The notes under the pieces were generated by a model. The model was not told the origin of the DNA. It did not search any database and was given only the letters and a program-made list of their open reading frames with translations. Source: an uncultured Neglectibacter sp. (GTDB lineage: Bacteria; Bacillota; Clostridia; Oscillospirales; Acutalibacteraceae). Taken from it: a stretch of 64,000 nucleotides of DNA. Position numbers and translations under genes: made by a program. The stretch spans positions 30,442-94,441 of the forward strand of contig CANSKS010000004.1 of the NCBI GenBank assembly GCA_947647615.1, read 5' to 3'. Shown piece after piece: positions 52,345-61,138 of this stretch. Position 1 is the first letter of the stretch. Each line of letters starts with the position of its first letter.

Positions 52345-55300
52345 ATGTACCTTGCCGACCTACACATCCATTCCCACTATGCTCGTGCCACCAGCCGAGA
52401 TTGCGATCCTGCGCATTTGGACCTTTGGGCCAGGAAAAAGGGGATTTTTCTTCTGGGCACCGGCGATTTTACTCACCCCGCTTGGAGGGCCGAGCTGGAA
52501 GAAGCCTTAGTACCTGCGGAAGAGGGCTTTTACACGTTGCGGGACAGCCTTCGGCAAGAACATTTCTGGGGCGGAGAACCGCCCCGGTTTGTGCTTTCCG
52601 GGGAGATCAGCTCCATTTACAAAAAAAACGGCAGAACCAGAAAAGTCCATAATGTAATTTTGCTTCCCAGTTTAGAAGCGGCCACCAACCTTTCCCACCG
52701 GTTAGAGGCCATTGGCAACATTCATTCCGACGGGCGGCCAATTCTTGGGCTGGATTGCCGGGATCTTTTAGAGCTCACTTTGGAGGCCTGTCCGGAGGCG
52801 GTCTTCATTCCTGCCCATATTTGGACGCCTCATTTTTCCCTGTTCGGTGCCTTTTCCGGCTTTGACACTATAGAAGAATGCTTCGAAGACCTCACCCCCT
52901 ACATCCACGCCCTGGAAACCGGGCTTTCTTCCGACCCTCCCATGAACTGGAGAGTTTCTCAGCTGGACCGGTTCACCCTGGTTTCCAATTCTGACGCCCA
53001 TTCCCCCGCAAAGCTGGGCAGAGAGGCAAATCTCTTGGACACCGGCATTTCCTATCCGGAGCTAAAAGCTGCTTTGGAAACTGGTGTGGGCTTTGCCGGC
53101 ACTTTGGAATTCTTCCCGGAAGAAGGAAAATATCATTTAGATGGCCACCGAAACTGCGGTATACGGCTCACCCCGGCAGAAACAGAGGCCTGCGGGGGAG
53201 TATGTCCCATATGCGGAAAACAGCTTACCATTGGCGTGGAGCATCGGGTGGAAGACCTTTCCGACCGGGAAGAAGGCTATTTGCCGGAACATCGGAAACA
53301 TTTTGAAAGCTTGGCTCCGTTATCGGAAGTGATTGCCGCTTCCACCGGCCTTTCTGAGGGAAGCAAGAAAACTCAGGCCTGTTACGAAGAGCTGCTTCGC
53401 GTCTTGGGCCCGGAATTTCACATTTTGCGAGAAGCTCCCTGCGAGGAAGTAGAAAAGGTTGCTGGCCCCGCAGTAGCTGAGGGACTACATCGCCTGCGTT
53501 CCGGAAAGGTGCTGCGCCAGGCGGGGTACGACGGCGAGTTTGGCCGGGTACAGCTGCTAACCCCTTCGGAGATAGAAGCTTATCACGGCCAAATTTCTCT
53601 GTTTGGCGTATCTTCTACGAAAAAAGAGGAAAAGGGCCCAACCCGGAAAAAGCCTTCTGCTTCCTCTTCCCAACCGCTCCATGCCGCCGTTTTCCCACCT
53701 AACTCGGAGCAACTGGCTGCGGCTTCGGCCCCTGAGCCCATAATTGCCGTGGCAGCTGGACCTGGCACTGGGAAAACCAAAACTCTGGTCGACCGCATCC
53801 TGTTCCTGCTTTCCGAAGGAGGTGCGAAGCCTTCCGAGATCACGGCTGTCACTTTTACAAGGGAGGCCGCCCGGGAAATGCGGCAAAGGCTGGAAGAAAA
53901 ATTAGGGAAGCGTTCCCTTTCCGCCATGACGATCAACACCTTTCACGCCATTTGCTTTGCCCAACTGGGAAATCCGCCGTTAATCGGCAAAGCGGCATCT
54001 CTGGCCTTGGCGGAAGAGGTTCTAAAAGCCAGGGGAAATAAGCTTTCACCACACCGCCTTTTGCAGGCAATTTCCCAAAGGAAAAACGGCGCCTCCAAAA
54101 AAGACCCAAAAATTCCCCCGGAAATTTTAGATGCCTACCAGGAAGCTTTAACGGAAAAAAACCTCTTGGATCTTGACGATCTTTTGTTAGAGGGGCTTTC
54201 TCATCCTCCAAAAAAGCCAAAGGCGTTTACTCACCTGCTGGTCGATGAATTCCAAGACTGCAACCAGCTGCAATACAATTTGACACTGGCTTGGAGCAAA
54301 AACGGGAAAAGCCTTTTTGTCATTGGAGACCCGGACCAATCAATTTACGGTTTCCGAGGCGCCTTAGGTACCTGCTTTTCCCAGCTCCGAACTGATTTCC
54401 CAGGCCTGCGGGAAATTCGTCTTACCCGCAATTACCGCTCCACGCCAGAAATATTGGGAAGCGCTCTTGCAGTGATCTCCCAAAATCCGGGCGGCCCGCG
54501 GGAGCTCACCGCCCAAGTTCCCTCTGGAGAAAAAATTCGGCTGCTCAACAGCAGAGATGAATTTTCGGAGGCCGCTTTTCTAGCAAAGGAAGTCTCCCGC
54601 CGGACCGGCGGCATGGACATGCTTTCCGCCCAGGGAACCACCGAACCGGAAGCCACCCTGGCTTTTTCGGAAATCGCCGTACTGTGCCGCACCCATCGTC
54701 AGCTGGAGTTAATTGAGCGCTTTCTGCGCCGGGAAGACATCCCCTGTATTTTGGTGGGCCGCGAAGACTTTTTAGAAAAGCCTTTGGTACAGGGGACCCT
54801 TGCCTTCTTCCGGTTTCTTTCCGACCCGCGGGACCTGGAAAGCCTAAAAAACTGCCTGAAGCTTCTGTGGGACTGCCCCGGCAGCGCTATAAGCTCTGCC
54901 CTCTCGGCCCTGCCTCCCTTGTACGGCCAGGGACCGGAGCTTTGGGGAAAAGCATTGAGCGACGTTTCCGCTCTTTCTCAATTTTTATGTTCGGCAGCTG
55001 AATATTTTCCCCTGCTCTCTCAAAAGCCGGAAAAGCTTTTGGAACGTTGGCGAAAGCAGTGGCCCCAGGAAAGTTCTTTGCGAAAGCTCCAAAATATGGC
55101 AGCCTTTCACCAAACCCTTTCCGAATTTCTGACTGTGCTGGATTTAGGAGAAGAAGGCGACCTTCGCCGCCCCTCCGGAGCTTCCAAAAGCTCCGGTGCC
55201 GTTCGGTTGATGACCTTTCATGGAGCAAAAGGCCTGGAATTTCCCTTGGTCTTCTTAGCTGGGGTTACCGAGGGAAGAATTCCCAAGGGGCCTGTTCCCT

Positions 55301-55500
55301 TAACAGCAGATCCCTTGGAGGAGGAAGAGGAACGGCGGTTATTTTATGTGGGCATGACCAGAGCGCAAAAGGAGCTTGTCATTTCCGTCCCCGGCACGCC
55401 TTCTCCCTTTTTGCGAGCTTTGCCGGAAGAGCTGTTGTGTGCCTCTGCCCTCCCGAAAAGAGAACGCCCTGCAGAACAGCTTTCCCTTTTCGGAAGCTAA
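52345..55500 (+). CDS. PHP-zinc ribbon-UvrD helicase fusion protein
   Basis: A 1051-residue fusion. Residues 1-280 are a PHP phosphoesterase-like domain with metal ligands in DLHIHSHYA (5-13), GTGDFTH near 39, GEISS near 87, HIWTPHFSLFG near 157 and NSDAHSP near 216. A zinc-ribbon-like CPICGK near 287 and a helix-hairpin region follow. Residues about 460-1050 are a UvrD/PcrA-type SF1 helicase with Walker A GPGTGKTK near 471, VDEFQD near 633, GDPDQSIYGFRGA near 670 and a late VGMTRAQKEL. The PHP half could give nuclease or polymerase-proofreading-like activity. Likely DNA repair; the exact role is not known to me. Confidence 0.9.
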   Translation: MYLADLHIHSHYARATSRDCDPAHLDLWARKKGIFLLGTGDFTHPAWRAELEEALVPAEEGFYTLRDSLRQEHFWGGEPPRFVLSGEISSIYKKNGRTRKVHNVILLPSLEAATNLSHRLEAIGNIHSDGRPILGLDCRDLLELTLEACPEAVFIPAHIWTPHFSLFGAFSGFDTIEECFEDLTPYIHALETGLSSDPPMNWRVSQLDRFTLVSNSDAHSPAKLGREANLLDTGISYPELKAALETGVGFAGTLEFFPEEGKYHLDGHRNCGIRLTPAETEACGGVCPICGKQLTIGVEHRVEDLSDREEGYLPEHRKHFESLAPLSEVIAASTGLSEGSKKTQACYEELLRVLGPEFHILREAPCEEVEKVAGPAVAEGLHRLRSGKVLRQAGYDGEFGRVQLLTPSEIEAYHGQISLFGVSSTKKEEKGPTRKKPSASSSQPLHAAVFPPNSEQLAAASAPEPIIAVAAGPGTGKTKTLVDRILFLLSEGGAKPSEITAVTFTREAAREMRQRLEEKLGKRSLSAMTINTFHAICFAQLGNPPLIGKAASLALAEEVLKARGNKLSPHRLLQAISQRKNGASKKDPKIPPEILDAYQEALTEKNLLDLDDLLLEGLSHPPKKPKAFTHLLVDEFQDCNQLQYNLTLAWSKNGKSLFVIGDPDQSIYGFRGALGTCFSQLRTDFPGLREIRLTRNYRSTPEILGSALAVISQNPGGPRELTAQVPSGEKIRLLNSRDEFSEAAFLAKEVSRRTGGMDMLSAQGTTEPEATLAFSEIAVLCRTHRQLELIERFLRREDIPCILVGREDFLEKPLVQGTLAFFRFLSDPRDLESLKNCLKLLWDCPGSAISSALSALPPLYGQGPELWGKALSDVSALSQFLCSAAEYFPLLSQKPEKLLERWRKQWPQESSLRKLQNMAAFHQTLSEFLTVLDLGEEGDLRRPSGASKSSGAVRLMTFHGAKGLEFPLVFLAGVTEGRIPKGPVPLTADPLEEEEERRLFYVGMTRAQKELVISVPGTPSPFLRALPEELLCASALPKRERPAEQLSLFGS

Positions 55501-55574
55501 CCGACCGGCAGCTCACAGGTTGTCCTCTTTTTTCAAAATATAGAAAATTCCTTCCTGGATAGGGAAAAAACATC

Positions 55575-55603
55575 TTGCAATTTTGCCCGCTTCATGGTAT
55601 TAT
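55575..55603 (+). promoter_or_regulatory. Promoter of rpsT
   Basis: TTGCAA (55575-55580), 17-base spacer, TATTAT (55598-55603), 37 bases before the rpsT start. Confidence 0.75.
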
Positions 55604-55639
55604 TATTTTTGCGTTATGGTAATGCAAGGAGGTGTGACT

Positions 55640-55900
55640 ATGCCAAACATCAAATCGGCTAAAAAACGTGTAAAAGTTATTGCTACGAAGACTTTGCAGA
55701 ATAAGGCCATCAATTCTCAGTTGAAGACCGAGATAAAAAAGGCCAACGCTGCCCTGGAAAATAATTCGGCCGATAAGGCTGCCGCTGTGCGCGTTGCCGT
55801 AAAGAAGATCGACCAAGCCGTTGCCAAGGGAATTCTTCATAAAAATACGGCTGCCAGAAAGAAGTCTGCCCTCGATAAGAAGCTGAATGCCAGCGCCTAA
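55640..55900 (+). CDS. rpsT: 30S ribosomal protein S20
   Basis: 86 residues, highly basic, with the family start MPNIKSAKKR, a middle AINSQLKTEIKKA and the end GILHKNTAARKKSALDKKLN. It binds 16S rRNA early in small-subunit assembly. The start is the ATG at 55640 with AAGGAGG 5 bases upstream; the track ORF adds 19 leader codons. It has its own promoter and a strong terminator. Confidence 0.98.
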   Translation: MPNIKSAKKRVKVIATKTLQNKAINSQLKTEIKKANAALENNSADKAAAVRVAVKKIDQAVAKGILHKNTAARKKSALDKKLNASA

Positions 55901-55976
55901 GGCAGAGCTTTCTTTCCTGTAATTTTTGAAAAGATAAAGGGACTGTTGTGATGTTTTGTTCCCGACGGTCTTGTGG

Positions 55977-56019
55977 AAAAACTGCTTGAGGGTCTAAAAC
56001 GACCCTCAAGCAGTTTTTT
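55977..56019 (+). terminator. Terminator of rpsT
   Basis: ACTGCTTGAGGGTC and GACCCTCAAGCAGT form a perfect 14-bp stem with a 6-base loop, followed by TTTTT, about 80 bases after the stop. Confidence 0.9.
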
Positions 56020-56073
56020 GCTATGGTCTCCCGTAAAATACCAATATTTCCTCGAAAAAGCTTTTTCCCGCTG

Positions 56074-56102
56074 TTGACTTTTCCCACAAAATTAGGTATT
56101 AT
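56074..56102 (+). promoter_or_regulatory. Promoter of the 49-residue membrane protein gene
   Basis: TTGACT (56074-56079), 17-base spacer, TATTAT (56097-56102). Confidence 0.68.
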
Positions 56103-56148
56103 AAGAAAATAGAAGGTTATACTAATCATCACTGTGGAGGTGTCCCCT

Positions 56149-56298
56149 ATGAAAAAAGGTAGTAAGCTTGCAATATTCGTGGGTATTGTAGCTGCGGCAG
56201 CGGCTGTTGTGGCGGCCATTTCCGCCTTTCTCTTATATCTGGACAAAAAAAAGGAAGACGAAGAGCTGGAGCATTATTTAGATTGCTCTATCCAATAG
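56149..56298 (+). CDS. Small single-pass membrane protein (49 aa)
   Basis: Too short for the ORF track. ATG at 56149 with GGAGGTG 6 bases upstream; stop TAG at 56298. The product has a basic N-terminus, a hydrophobic alanine/valine-rich membrane segment (about residues 8-31) and an acidic-basic C-terminal tail (LDKKKEDEELEHYLD). It has its own promoter, which argues that it is real. I do not recognise a family; small proteins with a KKxED tail are common in Clostridia. Confidence 0.72.
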   Translation: MKKGSKLAIFVGIVAAAAAVVAAISAFLLYLDKKKEDEELEHYLDCSIQ

Positions 56299-56442
56299 GG
56301 AAAGCTGTAGCTTCATAAAAAATGGCAATAGCCTCTTTGGGTTTTTGATATTGCGGTTGAACCCTTATCACGAAACCTTTTAGAGGTTATTTCTTTTTCC
56401 GGGGTTTCAAACCAGCGGACCCGTTTCCTCTCAAAGGCGTTT

Positions 56443-56475
56443 AAAAAGGCTCCCGTGCTTCACGGGAGCCTTTTT
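56443..56475 (+). terminator. Terminator of the small membrane protein gene
   Basis: AAAAAGGCTCCCGTG and CACGGGAGCCTTTTT form a 15-bp perfect stem with a 3-base loop, followed by T residues. Confidence 0.88.
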
Positions 56476-56491
56476 CCTTTGGGAAAAAGGC

Positions 56492-56520
56492 TTGGCACAT
56501 CCGGCAAAATATGATAAAAT
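56492..56520 (+). promoter_or_regulatory. Promoter of the threonine aldolase gene
   Basis: TTGGCA (56492-56497), 17-base spacer, TAAAAT (56515-56520). Confidence 0.65.
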
Positions 56521-56589
56521 AAGACTGTTGAGAAAGCTTGGCCAAACAGCAATAATTTTCAGAATAAGTGTCTTGAGAAGGGAACCGTT

Positions 56590-57633
56590 ATGATCTGTTT
56601 TAATTGCGACTACACGGAGGGGGCTCACCCGAAAATATTGGAACGGCTGCTGGCTACCAACTTGGAGCAAACTGTAGGATATGGAGAAGATCTTTACTGC
56701 GAACAAGCCAGGGGGCTGATTCGGAAAGCCTGTAAAGCGCCCAAAGCGGATGTCCATTTCCTGGTAGGCGGGACCCAGGCCAATTTCACAGTCATTCGCT
56801 CCGCCTTACGTCCGCATCAGGGCGTCTTTTCTGCCGCCATTGGACATATCAACGTACATGAAAGTGGCGCGATAGAGGCCACCGGCCATAAAGTGCTCTC
56901 TTTGCCCTGTGGGCCGGAAGGCAAGCTGACCGCCGATCAAATAGAGGCCGCCTGGTTGGCCCATTGGGAGGATGCCACCCACGAGCACCAGGTACAGCCA
57001 AAAATGGTATATATCTCCCATCCCACGGAAAACGGCGCACTTTATACCAGAAAAGAACTTACCGATTTAAGCGAGGTCTGCAAAACCCGAGGGCTCTTTT
57101 TGTTTTTGGACGGCGCCCGCCTGGGCTACGGGCTCAGCGCGCCGGAAACCGACCTTTCCCTTCCCGATCTGGCCCGGCTCTGCGACGCTTTTTATTTGGG
57201 AGGCACCAAATGCGGCGCCCTTTTCGGTGAAGCGGTAGTGCTCACCCACCCGCAGCTTCAATCCGACTTCCGCTACCTTATCAAACAAAGCGGAGGTATG
57301 TTGGCAAAGGGAAGGCTTCTGGGCCTTCAATTCCTTACCTTAATGGAAAACAACCTTTACCTGGAGATCTGCGGCAAGGCAAACCGCCAGGCAAAGGAGA
57401 TCGCCACCGCCTGCGTAGAGGCTGGGTTTCCCATATACGCCCCCTCCCCCACCAACCAGCAATTCTTTATTTTCCCCAATAGAGTTCTGAGTAAGCTGGA
57501 AGAGAAATATTTGTTTGCTCTGTGGGAAAAGATAGACGCCAGTCATACAGCCGTGCGAATTTGTACCAGTTGGGCTACTACGGACCAACATGTGAAAGCT
57601 TTAACTCAAGATATTCGTGGGCTGAGAGCCTGA
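56590..57633 (+). CDS. Low-specificity L-threonine aldolase (PLP-dependent beta-eliminating lyase family)
   Basis: A 347-residue fold-type I PLP enzyme. The PLP-binding lysine lies in DAFYLGGTKCGALFG near residue 207, and the PLP-facing aspartate/arginine in LFLDGARLGYG near 177. The N-terminal CDYTEGAHPKILERL and LVGGTQANFT are also typical. It cleaves threonine or beta-hydroxy amino acids to glycine and aldehyde. Own promoter upstream. It is followed after 31 bases by a phosphatase gene on the same strand. Confidence 0.92.
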   Translation: MICFNCDYTEGAHPKILERLLATNLEQTVGYGEDLYCEQARGLIRKACKAPKADVHFLVGGTQANFTVIRSALRPHQGVFSAAIGHINVHESGAIEATGHKVLSLPCGPEGKLTADQIEAAWLAHWEDATHEHQVQPKMVYISHPTENGALYTRKELTDLSEVCKTRGLFLFLDGARLGYGLSAPETDLSLPDLARLCDAFYLGGTKCGALFGEAVVLTHPQLQSDFRYLIKQSGGMLAKGRLLGLQFLTLMENNLYLEICGKANRQAKEIATACVEAGFPIYAPSPTNQQFFIFPNRVLSKLEEKYLFALWEKIDASHTAVRICTSWATTDQHVKALTQDIRGLRA

Positions 57634-57664
57634 GCTCTAACCCAACAGACAGGAAGTGAGCACT

Positions 57665-58195
57665 GTGAAAATTTACGTTGTCCGCCACGGAGAAACTGCC
57701 TGGAACCTGGAAAACAAAGTGTGCGGTGTCACGGATCTGCCGCTGAACGGAACCGGCCGCGCCCAAGCCATAAAAACGGCCCAAGTGCTGCAGGACAAGC
57801 CCATTGATTTGATTTTTTGTTCTCCCATGAAACGAGCGAGGGAAACAGCCGATATTCTCAACGCAAAGAAGGGGCTTCCCATTTTGCTGGATCCGCGCCT
57901 GCGGGAGCAGGATTATGGCTGTTTTGAGGGTGCGCCTCGGAATGACCCCGATTTTTTGAGCCATAAGAAACTATTTGCCACCTGTTACCCTGGCGGGGAA
58001 TCTCACATGAAGACCGCCCAACGGGTGTACACATTTTTGGAAGAGGCAAAAAGAGATTACGCCGGAAAAAACCTGCTGGTCGTGTGCCACGGCGGGATCT
58101 GCCGGATCATCGAGAGTTATTTTCACGACTTGAGCAATGAAGAATTTTTTCGTTTTGGCGTCAAAAACTGCGAAGTACGGGAATATGAACTTTAA
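57665..58195 (+). CDS. Histidine phosphatase family protein
   Basis: A 176-residue branch-1 histidine phosphatase. RHGET near residue 7-11 holds the catalytic histidine, and VVCHGG near 140 the second histidine; CSPMKRARETA near 52 and REQDYGCFEG near 80 are also conserved. The start is a GTG at 57665 (AGGA 10 bases upstream), because the GTG at 57656 is only one base from it. Relatives include phosphoglycerate mutases and alpha-ribazole phosphatase (CobC). The latter would suit a corrinoid-using cell but there is no B12 synthesis context. Confidence 0.9.
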   Translation: MKIYVVRHGETAWNLENKVCGVTDLPLNGTGRAQAIKTAQVLQDKPIDLIFCSPMKRARETADILNAKKGLPILLDPRLREQDYGCFEGAPRNDPDFLSHKKLFATCYPGGESHMKTAQRVYTFLEEAKRDYAGKNLLVVCHGGICRIIESYFHDLSNEEFFRFGVKNCEVREYEL

Positions 58196-58222
58196 ACCAG
58201 CTCTCCTGCGAAAAGCCATAAC

Positions 58223-58260
58223 AAATCGGGAAAACGCCCTGGGTGTTTTCCCGATTTTCT
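58223..58260. terminator. Bidirectional terminator between phosphatase and ldh genes
   Basis: AAATCGGGAAAACGCC and GGTGTTTTCCCGATTT form a long stem with a 3-base loop, followed by TTCT on the plus strand and a T-rich tail on the minus strand, overlapping the ldh stop region. Confidence 0.8.
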
Positions 58261-59207
58261 TATAATTCCAGGCCCTCGTAATTCTCCCGCAAAATTGCGC
58301 AGGAATCGTCAAATTTTTGCTGCTCCTCCGGTGTCAGCATCAATTCCAATACCCGATCCACCCCATTCCTATTCACAATGCAGGGTACTCCGGCATACAC
58401 TTCCTTCTGGCCATATTCCCCCCGCAACCTGGCGGAAACAGTGAGCACGCTGTTCTCGTCGGAAAGCACTGCCCGAACAATGCGCACCAAAGACATGCCT
58501 ATGCCATAATAGGTGGCCTTCTTGGCTTCTATGATCTTTTGTGCCGCATCCCGCACCTCATTGCTGAGCCTTTGCATTTCTTCTACGCAGAATTTTCCGC
58601 CGGACTGTTCACAAATGTCCAGCACCGATTTGGTAGCCAGCATGGCTTGGCTCCAGGGTACAAACTCGCTATCGCCATGCTCTCCTATTACATAGGCATG
58701 CATATTCCGAGGGTCCACAGAAAAATACTCTCCCAAAAGGTATCTCAAACGGGCGGTATCCAATGTGGTACCGGTGCCGAATACCCGGCTGGCATTAAAG
58801 CCGGAAAGCTCATAGGTCACTCTTGTCATGATATCTACCGGGTTGGTAGCTACCAGAAAAATCCCACCAAAACCAGAATGGATAATGGGGCCAATAATAG
58901 AACGGAATACGGCCGTGTTACGCTGCAACAACTCCAGGCGGGATTCTCCCGGCTTTTGGCTTACTCCCGCACAGATCACCACCACATCGGCATCGGAGCA
59001 ATCACCGTAATCACCGGCATAAACTTTCATGCTGCCGCTGGCAAAGGCAACTCCGTGGTTTAAATCCATCGCTTCTCCCTGAGCACGTTTTTTGTCGATA
59101 TCTATCAGTACCAGTTCGTCGCACAAGGCCTGGTTCAAGGCAGAATAGGCGAAGCTCATGCCCACCATGCCGGCTCCCACTAAGACCACTTTTCTTCTGT
59201 TCAACAT
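58260..59207 (-). CDS. ldh: L-lactate dehydrogenase
   Basis: A 315-residue NAD-dependent dehydrogenase. The Rossmann motif is VVLVGAGMVGMSFAYS near residue 8, ATNPVDIMT near 123 and the active-site histidine in YVIGEHGDSEF near 178. The arginine at RLRYLLGEYF and the substrate loop region CAGVSQKPGESR favour lactate over malate. It reduces pyruvate to lactate to regenerate NAD+ in fermentation. AAAGGAG lies 9 bases before the ATG. Promoter at 59418-59446, within the divergent region shared with spoIIGA. Confidence 0.96.
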   Translation of the reverse strand: MLNRRKVVLVGAGMVGMSFAYSALNQALCDELVLIDIDKKRAQGEAMDLNHGVAFASGSMKVYAGDYGDCSDADVVVICAGVSQKPGESRLELLQRNTAVFRSIIGPIIHSGFGGIFLVATNPVDIMTRVTYELSGFNASRVFGTGTTLDTARLRYLLGEYFSVDPRNMHAYVIGEHGDSEFVPWSQAMLATKSVLDICEQSGGKFCVEEMQRLSNEVRDAAQKIIEAKKATYYGIGMSLVRIVRAVLSDENSVLTVSARLRGEYGQKEVYAGVPCIVNRNGVDRVLELMLTPEEQQKFDDSCAILRENYEGLEL

Positions 59208-59417
59208 CTGCGAAAACTCCTTTCCAATCTATCCCTTAATTTTTCCAAATTTTCTTTTAAAATACCTGTGCCTTGGCTTTGACCTCCAACATCGAAGACC
59301 GGTTTTCGTTTTCATCTCCTCCTTTTTCCTGTTCTGTTTCATAAAAGGACAAATGTTCCGGTGAAAAAACACCGGGACAGGCTCACAAACCGACAGGTTG
59401 CCCACTCTCGTATCTTT

Positions 59418-59446
59418 ATAATACTTCTTATAGGAACTTTTTGCAA
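59418..59446 (-). promoter_or_regulatory. Promoter of ldh
   Basis: Minus-strand TTGCAA (59441-59446), 17-base spacer, TATTAT (59418-59423). It lies 15 bases before the divergent spoIIGA start, so expression of the two may interfere. Confidence 0.62.
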
Positions 59447-59461
59447 CCGAGGAGGAATGCT

Positions 59462-60322
59462 TTGACCATTTATGCCGATATTCTAGTTCTGACAAACTTA
59501 TACTTAGATTTTTTCCTGCTTTGGTGTGTGGAGAAATGGCTTCAGCTGCGAGTAAAGGGCAGGCGCATGGTGTTGGGCGCCGCTGTGGGCGGTTTTTGCT
59601 CTTTGTTTGCCTTGGCTCCGGTTTCCCGATTGGTTCTGCTGTTCTTTGGTCTTTTCTCGGCTCTCATCACTACGCTGGCCGCCTTTGCCCCTCTTCGGCC
59701 CCTTTTATTGGCAAAAGCTGTATTGGCCTTTTGGCTGTTCTCGTTTTTGCTTGCAGGTTTTTTCTTGTTCCTGCTTGCTTTTCTCCCTATCCGAGGCCTT
59801 GCGGTGCTTGGCAACGCTGTTTACTTCGACATTTCCCCCCTTTTTCTTCTGGCTGCCACCTGCGTCGCTTACTTGCTGTTCTGGCTGCTGCAGCGCCTGT
59901 TTCCAAAGCCTTTGCCTCAACGATACTGCCAGATTTTCGTCGAACAAAGCGGGCGAAAGGTTTCCTTGTTCTGTAAAGCAGATACAGGCTGCGCCCTGCG
60001 GGAACCCTTTTCCGGGTTGCCGGTAATTGTGGGGGAAGTAAACGCCCTTCGGCCGGTAGCTTCTCCTGCCGCGCTGAGCTTTTTGGAAAAGGGCTCTGCC
60101 AATGGTATTTTGCGGCTGGTCCCTTTTGAAACTGTGGGAGGCAAAGGGATTTTACCCGCTTTCCAACCGGAAAAGGTAACCCTTGCCAAAACAGGAACGC
60201 CCTTGGATTGTTACATAGCCCTTTACGGCAAATCTCTTTCTGCCGGTCAATTTAACGGACTTTTTAATCCCGACCTTTTTTCGGAGGAGATCGATTTTAC
60301 TTTCAAAGGAGGCCCATTATGA
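59462..60322 (+). CDS. spoIIGA: Sporulation sigma-E processing peptidase SpoIIGA
   Basis: A 286-residue membrane protease with five N-terminal membrane segments (residues ~1-150) and a C-terminal cytoplasmic aspartyl protease half. The active site is ADTGC near residue 178, where most relatives have DTGN. The start is a TTG at 59462 with GGAGG 6 bases upstream. It cleaves pro-sigma-E in the mother cell after the forespore signal SpoIIR. The sigE start overlaps its stop by four bases, the usual gene order. Its presence strongly implies endospore formation. Confidence 0.93.
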   Translation: MTIYADILVLTNLYLDFFLLWCVEKWLQLRVKGRRMVLGAAVGGFCSLFALAPVSRLVLLFFGLFSALITTLAAFAPLRPLLLAKAVLAFWLFSFLLAGFFLFLLAFLPIRGLAVLGNAVYFDISPLFLLAATCVAYLLFWLLQRLFPKPLPQRYCQIFVEQSGRKVSLFCKADTGCALREPFSGLPVIVGEVNALRPVASPAALSFLEKGSANGILRLVPFETVGGKGILPAFQPEKVTLAKTGTPLDCYIALYGKSLSAGQFNGLFNPDLFSEEIDFTFKGGPL

Positions 60323-61047
60323 TCTCTGAATTTTTTTATGCTCTGCGCTTTTGGAGCAAGCTTTTCCTGCAAAAATTGCTTTCCCGGCTGCCGGCTGAGC
60401 CCTGCCACTATATCAATGGCCCGGAAACCCTGCCGCCCCCATTGACAAAAGAAGAAGAAGCCCAAGTCATGGAAAACATCCGCCAAGGGCTTCCCGGCGC
60501 CCGGGAACCCCTGATTACTCACAACTTACGGTTGGTAGTATATATTGCAAAAAAATTTGAAAGCCCCGGCGCCAACGTGGAAGATTTGATCTCCATTGGA
60601 ACCATTGGGCTCATCAAGGCGGTAAACACCTTCAGCATTGAACGGAACATCAAGCTGGCTACCTATGCTTCCCGGTGCATTGAAAATGAAATTTTGATGT
60701 ACCTGCGCAAAAGCTCTCAGTTGAGAAATGAGGTCTCTATTGACGACCCCTTAAACGTAGACTGGGATGGGAACGAATTGCTGCTTTCCGACCTGCTGGG
60801 CAGCGATCCGGACGCGGTAAACCAAAATATTGAACAGGAAGCCGAAAAAGACATGCTGCTCACTGCCGTGAGGAAGCTTTCCCCCAGGGAGAAGAAAATT
60901 ATGACTTTGCGCTTTGGGTTAGAATCGACCAAAGAACACACGCAAAAAGAAGTGGCAGACGAGCTGGGAATTTCTCAATCTTACATATCCCGGCTGGAAA
61001 AGCGCATTATTCACCGGTTAAAAAAGGATTTGGAAAAAGCGGGCTAA
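60319..61047 (+). CDS. sigE: RNA polymerase sporulation sigma factor SigE
   Basis: A 242-residue sigma-70 family factor. The N-terminal ~25 residues include the hydrophobic pro-sequence removed by SpoIIGA. Region 2 has [13 protein letters not shown] and [14 protein letters not shown] (about residues 68-96), with [18 protein letters not shown] forming the -10 recognition helix. Region 4 has [21 protein letters not shown] near 210-232. Start overlaps the spoIIGA stop (ATGA). It directs early mother-cell transcription. Unlike in Bacillus, sigG does not follow within this window. Confidence 0.97.
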   Translation: MISEFFYALRFWSKLFLQKLLSRLPAEPCHYINGPETLPPPLTKEEEAQVMENIRQGLPGAREPLITHNLRLVVYIAKKFESPGANVEDLISIGTIGLIKAVNTFSIERNIKLATYASRCIENEILMYLRKSSQLRNEVSIDDPLNVDWDGNELLLSDLLGSDPDAVNQNIEQEAEKDMLLTAVRKLSPREKKIMTLRFGLESTKEHTQKEVADELGISQSYISRLEKRIIHRLKKDLEKAG

Positions 61048-61077
61048 CAACAGAGCAATCATAAGCATCCGCTGCCC

Positions 61078-61128
61078 AAAAATAGCGCGGCGGCACAGTT
61101 TAGAAAAACTGCGCCGCCGCGCTATTTT
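61078..61128. terminator. Bidirectional terminator between sigE and the UroD gene
   Basis: AAAATAGCGCGGCGGC-A-CAGTTT and AAACTG-C-GCCGCCGCGCTATTTT form a 22-bp GC-rich stem with a 4-base loop and T-rich tails on both strands. Confidence 0.9.
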
Positions 61129-61138
61129 AACTTTTCCT

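Noticed and set aside
58317-59063. 248-residue plus-strand ORF opposite ldh
   Set aside because: Complete overlap with a clear lactate dehydrogenase gene; codon pattern is that of an antisense shadow.
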